Origin: Pacificimonas sp036351775
Lineage (GTDB): Bacteria; Pseudomonadota; Alphaproteobacteria; Sphingomonadales; Sphingomonadaceae
Length of the DNA: 64,000 nucleotides
Assembly: GCA_036351775.1 (NCBI GenBank)
Contig: JAZBPX010000043.1
Span: 1-64,000, forward strand
Reading direction: 5' to 3'
The number at the start of each line of letters is the position of its first letter. Within the stretch, counting starts at the first letter, position 1. Made by a program: the position numbers and the translations under genes. Below, piece after piece: positions 33,105 through 41,905 of this stretch. Below the pieces are notes generated by a model. The model was not told the DNA's origin. It ran no database searches and saw only the letters and a list, made by a program, of their open reading frames with translations.

Positions 33105-34421
33105 TCATCGGAGCTGCGCCAGCCGCCGCAGGAAATGCGCCTCCACCGCGCGGTTCACACCGGCGGCGATCTGCTTCTTCCCGCGCTCCGATGTTAGATA
33201 TTTCGCGTCCTCGGCATTCGACATGTAGCCGGTTTCGAGGAGGATTGCGGGGACGTCGGGGGCCTTGAGCACCAGAAAACCGGCGAAGCGGTGGAAGTGA
33301 CTGCGGAACGGTACGCCGGCACTCACCATCTCTCGTTGCAGGATCGCCGCGAATTCCGCCGAAGCGTTCATGGTTTCGCGCTGCGCGAGGTCGATCAGGA
33401 TCGAGGTGACCTCGTCATCCTCCTCTCGCAGATCGACGCCCGCCACCTGGTTTTCGCGAGCGGCGAGGCGGGCAGCCTCCTTGTCCGACGCGGTTTCGGA
33501 CAGCGTATAGATCGTTGCGCCGCTGACGTCCGGGTTCTTGGGAAAGCTGTCGGCATGGACGGAGATGAAGAGCTGGGCATTCAGGCGGCGCGCCACCTCC
33601 GTCCGGTCGCGGTGGCGGAGGTAGGTGTCGTCATCCCGGGTCAGGACCGCGCGGAAGCGGCCAGCGGCATTGATCTCGTCGGCGATGGCCTTCGAGATGG
33701 CCAGCGTGACGGTCTTCTCGTTGATGCCATTCGCGCTGCGTGAGCCCGGGTCGTGGCCGCCGTGCCCCGCATCGATGACGACGACGGGCCGGCCGGTATA
33801 AGTGCGCTTCTGAGGGATGGAGCGGGCGCGGGGGGCAGCGGCCGCCGACGAAGCTGCCGGCGATGCTGCCGCGGCGCTTTCGACGGGTTCGGGGGCGGCG
33901 GGCGGCGGCCTGAAGCCGGGATCGCGGCGGGGCGCTGTCTCCATCAGGTCAGCGACCGAAAACGGCTCCGACCTGCGGAAAAGCTGCTGACGTCCCGCGG
34001 CGACCGCACGGGAAAATGCTGAGGCGTCGGCGGCCACCAACGGCACGCTGAGCCGCCTGCCATCTACGGTCGCCGTGCCGAACACTGCAGGAGAACCGAG
34101 GTCCACAACGACCCGGGCGGTGCCCGGATCGAACTGCGCCGCGCGGACACCGCTAACCACACCGAGCCCTGCAGATGCGTCTGCGCGGTTCACGGCCCCT
34201 TTAACATCGATGACGAGGCGGCGCGGTCCGGCCAGAGCGAAGCTGGTGGCCGGCGGGGCATCGCCATCAAACCCAAGGATCAGGACCGGCGCGTCCGAAC
34301 CGCCTGCAATCGACGCGGATAGAAGCGACGCGGCCTGGGCGGGCGAGGCCAGCGATCCCGCGCACAGCGCGCCGAGCATGACCCAGAGACGGGGGAGAAG
34401 CCGCAACCCTGTCATCGCCAT
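33105..34421 (-). CDS. N-acetylmuramoyl-L-alanine amidase, AmiC type
   Basis: Zinc amidase that cleaves peptidoglycan stem peptides during cell separation, exported to the periplasm (signal up to about ASPAQA). 438 residues: N-terminal AMIN domain (about 35-130), an Ala/Pro/Ser linker, and an Amidase_3 domain from about 208 with zinc ligands in VVIDAGHGGHDPG, the Glu in NEKTV, and ISVHADSF, plus LLETGYMSN near the end. A six-base-later ATG (34415) has better spacing from AAAGGGGG. Confidence 0.94.
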   Translation of the reverse strand: MAMTGLRLLPRLWVMLGALCAGSLASPAQAASLLSASIAGGSDAPVLILGFDGDAPPATSFALAGPRRLVIDVKGAVNRADASAGLGVVSGVRAAQFDPGTARVVVDLGSPAVFGTATVDGRRLSVPLVAADASAFSRAVAAGRQQLFRRSEPFSVADLMETAPRRDPGFRPPPAAPEPVESAAAASPAASSAAAAPRARSIPQKRTYTGRPVVVIDAGHGGHDPGSRSANGINEKTVTLAISKAIADEINAAGRFRAVLTRDDDTYLRHRDRTEVARRLNAQLFISVHADSFPKNPDVSGATIYTLSETASDKEAARLAARENQVAGVDLREEDDEVTSILIDLAQRETMNASAEFAAILQREMVSAGVPFRSHFHRFAGFLVLKAPDVPAILLETGYMSNAEDAKYLTSERGKKQIAAGVNRAVEAHFLRRLAQLR

Positions 34422-34429
34422 CCCCCTTT

Positions 34430-34465
34430 CCCTGTTCCTGTCGCGGCCCCTGTTCCTGTCGCGGC
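34430..34465. repeat. Two 18-bp tandem repeats upstream of the amidase gene
   Basis: CCCTGTTCCTGTCGCGGC occurs twice in a row at 34430-34447 and 34448-34465, starting 9 bp upstream of the amidase start codon, within its leader or promoter. Confidence 0.85.
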
Positions 34466-34914
34466 CGATATCACATGATTCTGGCCGACAGTCCGTGAAC
34501 AGCTCATTTACCGGGAATCTTTAGGAGTCCGGCGAGTCGCGGGCAAGCACCGACGCGGTTTGAGCGCCGCTTCATGTGTTGTTCGGGCAACGCTTTGGTG
34601 CTAGCAGCGAATCGGGGTCATAGTCGTAACCTGCGTTATGATTCCGCCGGATCGCTGCAATTCCTGCGCGTATCCCGAGTGCTCAAGGGCACCGAACAGC
34701 AAGGTTTTGGCACGCGGAATGACGTCGGCAAGCATGTATACGGTCGCCACGGATGGCCCCGTTCGCGCCTGCGTTTTCCTCCGCGATTGCTTCGCTATTT
34801 CGCACATTGCAACACAACCGCATGGCGGGCGGCGGCCGACAGGCCCCCGCCCGCGCATGCACACCCGCCATGGTTCGCATCCATCGGACCACCGCGGGTC
34901 AAGGAGACCAATCC
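34466..34914 (+). promoter_or_regulatory. Long leader region of rne
   Basis: About 450 bp without a supported gene between the divergent amidase and rne. In enterobacteria a long structured rne leader lets RNase E destabilise its own mRNA; this gap is suitable in length and GC-rich in its last 100 bp, but no homology to known leader structures can be seen by eye. AAGGAGA at about 34902 is the rne ribosome-binding site. Confidence 0.35.
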
Positions 34915-37497
34915 ATGGCAACGCGTATGCTCATCGACGCGCGCCACCCGGAGGAAACCCGGGTCGCCGTCGTCAAGGGAAACCGAATCGAGGAATTTGA
35001 TTTCGAGTCCGCCAAGCGGGCGCAAATCAAAGGCAATATCTACCTGGCCAAGGTGACCAGGGTCGAACCGTCGCTCCAGGCGGCGTTCATCGATTATGGC
35101 GGGAACCGGCACGGTTTCCTCGCCTTTTCGGAAATTCACCCGGACTATTACCAGATTCCGAAATCGGACCGTGACGCGCTGCTCGCCGAAGAGCGCGCGC
35201 TGGCGGAGGCGCATGCTGAAGAGCTTGAGGACGAAAAGTCCAAGCGGAAGCCGAAAGCGTCGAAGGCCGATGAGGGCGACGACGAGGACGAGAATGGCGA
35301 CGATCACGATCATGACGAGGATCATGACGACGACGATGACAGCGATACGCATGGCGACGACCATGTCGACAACGCCGCGAACGATGCCCTTCGCAAGAAG
35401 CGCCAGAACCTGCGCCGCCGCTACAAGATCCAAGAGGTCATCAAGCGCCGCCAGGTGATGCTGGTGCAGGTCGTGAAGGAGGAGCGCGGCAACAAGGGCG
35501 CGGCGCTGTCCACCTATCTGAGCCTGGCCGGGCGCTACTCGGTCCTGATGCCGAACACCTCCCACGGCGGCGGGATCAGCCGGAAGATCGCCAATAGCTC
35601 CGACCGCAAGCGGCTCAAAAGCATCGTGAACGAGCTGAACCTGCCCACCGGCATGGGCGTTATCGTCCGGACAGCGGGCGCCAGCCGGACGAAGACAGAG
35701 ATCAAGCGCGATTTCGACTATCTTTCCCGCCTTTGGGACGAGATCCGGCAGGCGACGCTGTCGTCCACGGCGCCCGCGCTGATCCACGAGGATTCCGACC
35801 TGATCAAGCGCGCGATCCGCGATCTCTACACACGCGACATCGAGGAAGTTCTTGTCGACGGTGCCGAGGGGCACAAGGCGGCGAAGGGCTTCATGAAGCT
35901 GCTGATGCCGAGCCATGCGAAGAAGGTGCAGCTCTACAGCGACCCGGTGCCGATCTATCAGCGCTACCGCGTCGAGGAGCAGCTGGCGGAGATGTACCAG
36001 CCGGCAGTGCGGCTGAAATCGGGCGGGTCGATCGTCATCAACCCCACCGAGGCGCTGGTCGCGATCGACATCAACTCCGGCAAATCGACGCGCGAACACA
36101 ATATCGAGGAAACCGCCTACAAGACGAACATCGAGGCGGCGCGCGAAATCGCCCGGCAGCTGAAGCTGCGCGACATGGCCGGCCTGATCGTGATCGATTT
36201 CATCGACATGGATCACCATTCGAACGTGCGGAAGGTCGAGCGCGCCCTGAAGGCGGCGCTGAAGGACGACCGGGCACGTATCCAGGTGGGACGGATCTCG
36301 CAGTTCGGCCTGATGGAAATGAGCCGCCAGCGGCTGCGCACCGGTGTCCTTGAAGCGTCTACCATTACTTGCCCTGTCTGCGACGGCGCGGGCATCGTGC
36401 GGACCGTCGAATCGGCGGGTCTGGGCACCCTGCGTGAGGTCGAAGCGCTGGCCCTGAAGGGCAAGAACAACGATTTCGAAGTCCATCTGCCAAGCGAAGT
36501 CGCCGTCTACCTGGCGAACGAGAAGCGGCGCAGCCTTGCCAACCTGGAAGAGCGCTACGGCATTTCGGTCCGGGTTTGCCCGGAAGACGAGATGCACATC
36601 AACCAGCGCGAAATTGCCGCGCGCGGCGGTCCGCCGAACCCGACGGTCGATATCTCCATGCCCGAAGGCCATAGCGAGGACGACGAGCCGGAAGAGGCCG
36701 AGGACATTCTCGAGGATGAGGAGGACGAGGACGACCGCGACGAGCGCCGCGAACGGAATGGCGGACGCGGTCGTGGACGCCGCCGGGGTGGCCGCAACCG
36801 GAAACGGGGCGGACGCGACCGGAACGACCGCGACGACCGTTCCGAGCGCGCGGAACGGTCCGAACAGTCGACCGACGATGACGAGGACGCTGACACGTCA
36901 GAGGAGCAGAACCGCTCCGGTGACGATGACCATGGCGATGAGGAAGAGCGGCCGAAGAGCCGCCGCCGCCGTGGCCGCCGCGGCGGACGCGGTCGCCGTC
37001 GGCGCTCCGACGAGCAGAATGGTGACGATCGTGGCGAGGACGAGGTCGGAGACGGCAGCGACGACTCCGGCCATGCAGATACCGATGCGGAAGCCGGTGC
37101 CCCGGTCGAAGAGGCTGAAGACAAGTCGAAGAAAAAGCGCGCGCCGCGCCGCCGCAAGCCGAAGGCGGAGGAAGAAGCCCCGGACGAGAGCACAGGGGAC
37201 GGGCCGCCAGAGGTCGCCAGCACAGAGGAGATGGACGCACCGGCCGACGAGAAGCCCAAGCGCCGTCGCCGCAAGCCGAAGGCCGAGACGACTGAAGAGG
37301 CCCCGGCCAAAGACGGTCCAGATCAAGAGGCACCGGTGGAAGCGGAACTGGAAAGCGCCGCGCCGAGAGCCACCCCTGTTGCTGCCCCGGAACCACCGAA
37401 GGCCGAGGAGCGGTCCACCGACGCTGCGAATGACGGCGAGGCAGCAAGCGATGCGCCCAAGCGCAAGGGCTGGTGGCAGCGGACGTTTGGCGGGTAA
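34915..37497 (+). CDS. rne: Ribonuclease E/G
   Basis: Endoribonuclease for mRNA decay and rRNA/tRNA processing; scaffold of the degradosome. 860 residues. The S1 domain near the N-terminus carries an Asp/Glu/His-rich insert at about 103-160. The catalytic DNase I-like core has metal-binding Asp385 (AIDINSGK) and Asp428 (VIDFIDMDHH), and the zinc-link is Cys486-Cys489 (TCPVC). From about 590 the tail is disordered, with acidic tracts and arginine-rich blocks (GRGRRRGGRNRKRGG) likely to bind RNA or partners. Start at ATG 34915 with AAGGAGA. Confidence 0.97.
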   Translation: MATRMLIDARHPEETRVAVVKGNRIEEFDFESAKRAQIKGNIYLAKVTRVEPSLQAAFIDYGGNRHGFLAFSEIHPDYYQIPKSDRDALLAEERALAEAHAEELEDEKSKRKPKASKADEGDDEDENGDDHDHDEDHDDDDDSDTHGDDHVDNAANDALRKKRQNLRRRYKIQEVIKRRQVMLVQVVKEERGNKGAALSTYLSLAGRYSVLMPNTSHGGGISRKIANSSDRKRLKSIVNELNLPTGMGVIVRTAGASRTKTEIKRDFDYLSRLWDEIRQATLSSTAPALIHEDSDLIKRAIRDLYTRDIEEVLVDGAEGHKAAKGFMKLLMPSHAKKVQLYSDPVPIYQRYRVEEQLAEMYQPAVRLKSGGSIVINPTEALVAIDINSGKSTREHNIEETAYKTNIEAAREIARQLKLRDMAGLIVIDFIDMDHHSNVRKVERALKAALKDDRARIQVGRISQFGLMEMSRQRLRTGVLEASTITCPVCDGAGIVRTVESAGLGTLREVEALALKGKNNDFEVHLPSEVAVYLANEKRRSLANLEERYGISVRVCPEDEMHINQREIAARGGPPNPTVDISMPEGHSEDDEPEEAEDILEDEEDEDDRDERRERNGGRGRGRRRGGRNRKRGGRDRNDRDDRSERAERSEQSTDDDEDADTSEEQNRSGDDDHGDEEERPKSRRRRGRRGGRGRRRRSDEQNGDDRGEDEVGDGSDDSGHADTDAEAGAPVEEAEDKSKKKRAPRRRKPKAEEEAPDESTGDGPPEVASTEEMDAPADEKPKRRRRKPKAETTEEAPAKDGPDQEAPVEAELESAAPRATPVAAPEPPKAEERSTDAANDGEAASDAPKRKGWWQRTFGG

Positions 37498-37574
37498 ATC
37501 GCTCGGCGCGCCCTCAAGGGCCTTGTGAAAGTCTCTTTTCAGGGGCGGTTCACCTCGCGATACGTAAGGATCGC

Positions 37575-38942
37575 ATGGTGACCGCCCTTCGCCTTTTTCT
37601 CGTCGCTGTCATGGCGACCTTGGCCGCGCTTCATCCGGCAGCCGCGCAGAGCATCCTGCGCGATGCGGAGACGGAGGCGTGGCTTGATGACCTGACCGCG
37701 CCGATTGCGGCGGCGGCTGGCTTGGACCCCGCGAATGTCGACGTGGTCCTGATCGCCGACAACAGCCTGAACGCCTTCGTGATCAGGGGGCAAACGGTCT
37801 ATATGCATTCGGGCACCATCCTCCAGGCCGACAACGTCAACCAGCTCCAGGGGATCATGGCGCACGAGATCGGCCATATTGCCGGTGGCCACGCCGTACG
37901 GTTCAGCGATGAAATCGGCAGTCAGGCGACCGGTATCACGCTGCTCTCGCTGGCAGCCGCCGTTGGTGCCATGGCCGGCGGCGCGCCCGATGCCGGCATG
38001 GCGCTTCTCGGCCTTGGCCAGCGGGCGGCAACCGGCAAATTCCTGGCGTTCAGCCGCCAGCAGGAGGCGCGCACGGACTTTGCCGCCGTGGGCTTTCTGA
38101 ATACGGCGGGCATTTCCAGCCGCGGTCTTGTTGAATTTTTCGAGAAGCTGGAGAACCAGGAATATCGCTACGCCGTCCCGCAGGACGATGAGACCGAATA
38201 TCTCAGAACCCACCCCAGTCCCGGCAACCGCGTCTCGACCTTGCGAGACCTCACCCGCAATTCACCCCTGTGGGACGTTCCGCCCGACCCCGATCTGGTC
38301 GCGCGGTTCAAGCGGGTGAAGGGCAAGTTGTTCGGCTTCGTCGAGGATCCGGCGCGCACGCTGCGCACCTACCCCGAAAGCGATACGAGCGCGGAAGCGC
38401 GGCTGGCCCGGGCCTATGCATGGCATCGAAGCGCCTATCCCGAACAGGCGACCGCGGAAGTGGACGCGATGCTGGCCGAAACCCCGGACGATCCCTTCGT
38501 CCTGGAACTGAAGGGCCAGATCCTGATGGAATCCGGCGATCCGAAGGCCGCGATCGCACCGCTGGAGCGGGCCATCGCCATAGACAGGGAACAGCCTCTG
38601 ATTGCGACCCTCCTCGGCCACGCGCTGCTGGCCACAGAGGAGCAGGCGGACGTCCCGCGCGCCGCCGAAGTGCTGCGCGAGGCCGTGCGGATGGACCGCG
38701 AGAACCCGTTCGGCTGGTACCAGCTGGGGATCGCCTATGCGAAGATGGGCGACGATGCCCGCGCTTCCCTTGCCGCAGCCGAGCGCGAGGCGATGATGCG
38801 CCAGCCGGAGCGCGCCATTCGCAGCGCCCGCTTCGCGATGAACGGGATCGACGAGGGCTCGCCTGACTGGCTGCGCGCACAGGATATCCTGATGGTGGCG
38901 GAAGCCGAGCTTGAAAAGGACGGCAGACGGCGGCGGCGCTGA
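37575..38942 (+). CDS. Periplasmic M48 metalloprotease with TPR region (BepA-like)
   Basis: 455 residues: signal peptide ending near PAAAQS, a zinc protease domain with HEIGHIAGGH (HExxH about residue 97) and the third-ligand region QQEARTDFAAVGF, then helical TPR-type repeats from about 280 to the end. Layout matches BepA/YfgC, which monitors outer-membrane protein assembly in E. coli. Start at ATG 37575. It precedes a DsbA-like gene by 16 bp, suggesting a periplasmic quality-control pair. Confidence 0.9.
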   Translation: MVTALRLFLVAVMATLAALHPAAAQSILRDAETEAWLDDLTAPIAAAAGLDPANVDVVLIADNSLNAFVIRGQTVYMHSGTILQADNVNQLQGIMAHEIGHIAGGHAVRFSDEIGSQATGITLLSLAAAVGAMAGGAPDAGMALLGLGQRAATGKFLAFSRQQEARTDFAAVGFLNTAGISSRGLVEFFEKLENQEYRYAVPQDDETEYLRTHPSPGNRVSTLRDLTRNSPLWDVPPDPDLVARFKRVKGKLFGFVEDPARTLRTYPESDTSAEARLARAYAWHRSAYPEQATAEVDAMLAETPDDPFVLELKGQILMESGDPKAAIAPLERAIAIDREQPLIATLLGHALLATEEQADVPRAAEVLREAVRMDRENPFGWYQLGIAYAKMGDDARASLAAAEREAMMRQPERAIRSARFAMNGIDEGSPDWLRAQDILMVAEAELEKDGRRRRR

Positions 38943-38958
38943 GCGCTAGGTAGCGATC

Positions 38959-39708
38959 ATGACGAAGAGACTGACCCTTATCGCCGCGGCGGCGGCGGCC
39001 CTGTTCCTCGGCGCGCTGATTGTCGGCAACGGCCTTGGCCGCGGGGATCCTGCGCAGGCAGATGTGTCCGACGCGACCCGCGCCGAGATCGAACAGATCG
39101 TGCGCGAATACATACTCGCCAATCCGGAGATCATCCCGGAAGCCATTGCCGAACTGCGCAATCGCGAAGCGCGGGGCCAGATCGCCGCAAACCGCGAGGC
39201 GCTCGAAACCCCCTTTGAAAGCGCGTGGGCCGGTGCGCCCGACGGCGATGTCGTCCTCGTCGAATTCTATGACTATGCCTGCCCCTTCTGCCGCCGCGCC
39301 AATGCCGATGTGCAGCGCCTGCTTGCCGAGGACGACCGGCTGAAGGTCGTCTGGCGCGATATGCCCGTGCTCGGCGCAGCGAGCCGGGAGGCGGCGGAGG
39401 CCAGCCTGGCGGCAGCAAAGGTCGGCCGCTTTCGCGAATATCACGACGCGATGTACGCCGATCCCCGCCGCGTTTCGGAAGACAAGATCTACGACGTCGC
39501 CGCGGAGGCGGGGCTGTCACAGGACATGGTGGACGCGGCGGGCCGCGATCCGGAGATCCGGCAGGAGATCGATCGCAACCTCGCCCTTGGCCGGGCGCTT
39601 GGCGCGACCGGAACACCGGCGTACATCATCGGCGACCGAAGACTGGACGGCGCGGTCGGCTATGAAGCGCTGAAGGAAGCCGTCGCCGCCGCGCGGGCCG
39701 GGAACTGA
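38959..39708 (+). CDS. DsbA-family thiol-disulfide oxidoreductase
   Basis: 249 residues: N-terminal membrane anchor or signal, a helical segment with NPEIIPEAI, and a thioredoxin-fold domain whose active site is CPFC in YDYACPFCRRA, with cis-Pro in GTPAYII. The N-terminal helical segment places it with Com1/ScsC-like periplasmic proteins rather than classical DsbA. Likely role: disulfide formation or shuffling of exported proteins. Confidence 0.9.
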   Translation: MTKRLTLIAAAAAALFLGALIVGNGLGRGDPAQADVSDATRAEIEQIVREYILANPEIIPEAIAELRNREARGQIAANREALETPFESAWAGAPDGDVVLVEFYDYACPFCRRANADVQRLLAEDDRLKVVWRDMPVLGAASREAAEASLAAAKVGRFREYHDAMYADPRRVSEDKIYDVAAEAGLSQDMVDAAGRDPEIRQEIDRNLALGRALGATGTPAYIIGDRRLDGAVGYEALKEAVAAARAGN

Positions 39709-39737
39709 TCTTGCGCTGTAGCGGCTAGCTCAAGGCC

Positions 39738-40487
39738 ATGCGGCTCGCGCGCCTGTTCTGCGCTGTCCTTGTCATCGCCAGCGCCTGCGTTCCGGCGCAG
39801 GCGGCCGGGCCGCTGGTACTGGTTCCGGCCAGCATGGGCGAGGCCCTTGACGCTGCGACCGATGCCTTTGCCGCCGAAGGTCACCCCCGTCCGGTCATCA
39901 GTGCGGCGGGCACTCCGGCGCTCGCGCGGCAGGTGCTCGCGGGCGCGGAGGCCGACCTGTTTATCGCCGCCGACCGGGACTGGATGGCGCGGGTCGCGGC
40001 CGCGGGTGCCATCTATTCCGAAAGCGTGACGGTGATCGCTGCGAACCGGCTGGTGATCGCCGCGCCGCTGGGCGAGCCGCGCTGGATCGGCGACGCCTAT
40101 GCATTCCGTAGCGCGCTTGGCGGGGACCGTCTGGCGCTTGCGGAACCGGACAGCGTCCCCGCCGGGCGCTATGCCCGCGATGCGCTGACGCGGCTCGGCG
40201 TCTGGACCGACGTGCGCGGGCGGCTGGCGCCGACGGAGAATGTCCGGGCCGCCCTTGCGCTGGTCGAGCGCGGGGCGGTGCCGCTGGGGATTGTGTACCA
40301 AACGGATGCGGCGGCCTCCACGCAGGTTCGGATCGTAGGCCGCTTTTCCGAGGCTGCGCATGAGCCCATCGTCTACCCGGCCGCGCTGCTGACCCGGTCA
40401 CGGCATCCGGATGCCCGGGCGTTTCTCGATTTCCTGACAAGCGCAGAGGGACAGGCCGTGCTGTCGCGCTTCGGCTTCCGGCGCTAA
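39738..40487 (+). CDS. modA: Molybdate ABC transporter, binding protein
   Basis: Periplasmic molybdate receptor, 249 residues. Signal peptide to about VPAQAA, then LVLVPASMGEALDA and AGTPALARQVLAGAEADLFIAAD, the family's ligand-site phrases, and EPDSVPAGRYARDAL. First of three co-directional mod genes; modB begins 10 bp later. Confidence 0.93.
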   Translation: MRLARLFCAVLVIASACVPAQAAGPLVLVPASMGEALDAATDAFAAEGHPRPVISAAGTPALARQVLAGAEADLFIAADRDWMARVAAAGAIYSESVTVIAANRLVIAAPLGEPRWIGDAYAFRSALGGDRLALAEPDSVPAGRYARDALTRLGVWTDVRGRLAPTENVRAALALVERGAVPLGIVYQTDAAASTQVRIVGRFSEAAHEPIVYPAALLTRSRHPDARAFLDFLTSAEGQAVLSRFGFRR

Positions 40488-40497
40488 GCGCGCGGCG

Positions 40498-41184
40498 ATG
40501 ACCGGCGTTGAATGGCAGATAATCTGGCTGTCCCTGAAAGTGGGCGGGGTGGCGGTTCTCGCCGCACTGCCGCTGGCCTTCTGGCTGGCCTGGTTGCTGG
40601 CGCGCGGACGGTTTCCAGGAAAAGTACTGCTCGACGGGATCATCCACCTGCCGCTCGTGCTGCCGCCGGTGGTGACGGGCTGGCTGCTGCTCCTTGCCTT
40701 TGCGCCGGGCGGGCCGATTGGGCGGGTGACGGAGATGCTGTTCGGCACGACCGTGCTGTTTCGCTGGACCGGCGCGGCGATTGCGGCGGGTGTCATGGCC
40801 CTGCCCCTGATGGTGCGCGCGATCCGGCTGAGTATCGAGGCCGTGGACCGCCGGCTGGAAGAGGCCGCGCGAACGCTTGGCGCCAGTCCGGCGCGGACCT
40901 TCTGGCGCATTACCGTGCCGCTGGCGCTGCCGGGGATGCTGGCGGGGCTGGTGCTGGGGTTTGCCCGCGCGCTTGGCGAGTTTGGCGCGACGATCACCTT
41001 TGTCTCGAACATTCCCGGTGAGACGCGAACCCTGCCGCTCGCCATCTACACGGCGCTGCAAAGCCCGGACGGCGAGGCGATGGTTCTGAGGCTGGCGCTG
41101 GTGTCAGTTGTAATCGCACTGGCGGCGCTGGTGGGGTCGGAGCTGCTGGCGCGGCGTGCGGGCCGGGGCATCCATGTTCTTTGA
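40498..41184 (+). CDS. modB: Molybdate ABC transporter, permease
   Basis: Inner-membrane channel subunit, 228 residues with about five to six spans. The EAA loop that contacts the ATPase is EEAARTLGASPARTFWRITVP cut at its usual place, and LVLPPVVTGWLLL is typical of ModB. It overlaps modC by 11 bp if modC starts at 41174. Confidence 0.95.
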   Translation: MTGVEWQIIWLSLKVGGVAVLAALPLAFWLAWLLARGRFPGKVLLDGIIHLPLVLPPVVTGWLLLLAFAPGGPIGRVTEMLFGTTVLFRWTGAAIAAGVMALPLMVRAIRLSIEAVDRRLEEAARTLGASPARTFWRITVPLALPGMLAGLVLGFARALGEFGATITFVSNIPGETRTLPLAIYTALQSPDGEAMVLRLALVSVVIALAALVGSELLARRAGRGIHVL

Positions 41185-41791
41185 CGTCGATGTGACCGTC
41201 GCGCGCGGCGAACGGCAAGTCGCCTGCGCCTTTCGCGCGGAAAATGACCTGACGGTGCTGACCGGGCCGAGCGGTATCGGCAAATCCACCCTGCTGCAGG
41301 CGATGGCGGGCCTGCTGACGCCCACTCGCGGGCATGTGGTCGTGAACGGCCGGACCCTGTTCGGGCCGGGCGTGGACCTGCCGCCCGAACAGCGGCGCTG
41401 CGGCTATGTCTTTCAGGATGCGCGGCTGTTTCCGCATATGAGCGTGCGCGACAATCTCGCCTTCCCGCGCGGGACGCGGTTTGCGGTGACAGAGCTGGCC
41501 GAGCGGCTGGGTATCGCGGACCTGCTCAGCCGCTGGCCCCGCAGCCTGTCGGGCGGCGAAACGCGGCGCGTGGCGATTGCCCGGGCGCTGATGGCGGACG
41601 CGGATTTCCTGCTGCTCGATGAGCCGTTGGTGTCGCTGGATGCAGCGCGGGCGCGCGATATCGAAGCTCTTATACTCAAGGTGCGCGACGAGTTTGTGCT
41701 GCCGATGCTGTATGTGACGCATGACCTGGAGGAAGCCCGGCGGCTGGGTGCGCGGGTGATCCGGTTCGAGGATGTGGTGGTTCAGTATTAG
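41174..41791 (+). CDS. modC: Molybdate ABC transporter, ATPase (short form)
   Basis: 205 residues: Walker A GPSGIGKST, the Q-loop in GYVFQDARLFPHM, signature LSGGETRRVAIARAL, Walker B FLLLDEPLVSLD and the switch His in YVTHDLEEA. The C-terminal TOBE/molybdate-binding domain of longer ModC proteins is absent; the protein ends just after the ATPase core. ATG 41174 (MFFDVDV) fits the ATPase start; GTG 41156 is an alternative. Confidence 0.92.
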   Translation: MFFDVDVTVARGERQVACAFRAENDLTVLTGPSGIGKSTLLQAMAGLLTPTRGHVVVNGRTLFGPGVDLPPEQRRCGYVFQDARLFPHMSVRDNLAFPRGTRFAVTELAERLGIADLLSRWPRSLSGGETRRVAIARALMADADFLLLDEPLVSLDAARARDIEALILKVRDEFVLPMLYVTHDLEEARRLGARVIRFEDVVVQY

Positions 41792-41880
41792 TCATCCCAG
41801 CCCAGGCTGGGATCAGTGCTGGAGGGGCCGCGCCTGATAATCAACGTCACAGCGTGGATCCCAGCCTGCGCTGGGATGAC
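41791..41880. repeat. REP-type pair, GTCATCCCAGC family
   Basis: Begins in the modC stop codon (TAGTCATCCCAGC) and ends GCTGGGATGAC, 90 bp. It contains the conserved centre phrase CACAGCGTGGATCCCAGCC shared with 63499. Lies between convergent modC and mutL and could end both transcripts. Confidence 0.9.
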
Positions 41881-41905
41881 TATGAAATGGGAGGGCAAGC
41901 GGGCC

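Noticed and set aside
34703..34720. TTGGCACGCGGAATGAC as a sigma54 promoter for rne
   Set aside because: The -24 part fits but the required TTGC at -12 is missing.
34795..36672. 625-codon open frame antisense to rne
   Set aside because: It is the complement of the RNase E coding region; its composition is that of a GC-rich shadow frame and it matches no family.
37922..38113. Small frames inside the M48 protease gene
   Set aside because: All are shadows of the protease, which has a complete HExxH domain and TPR region.
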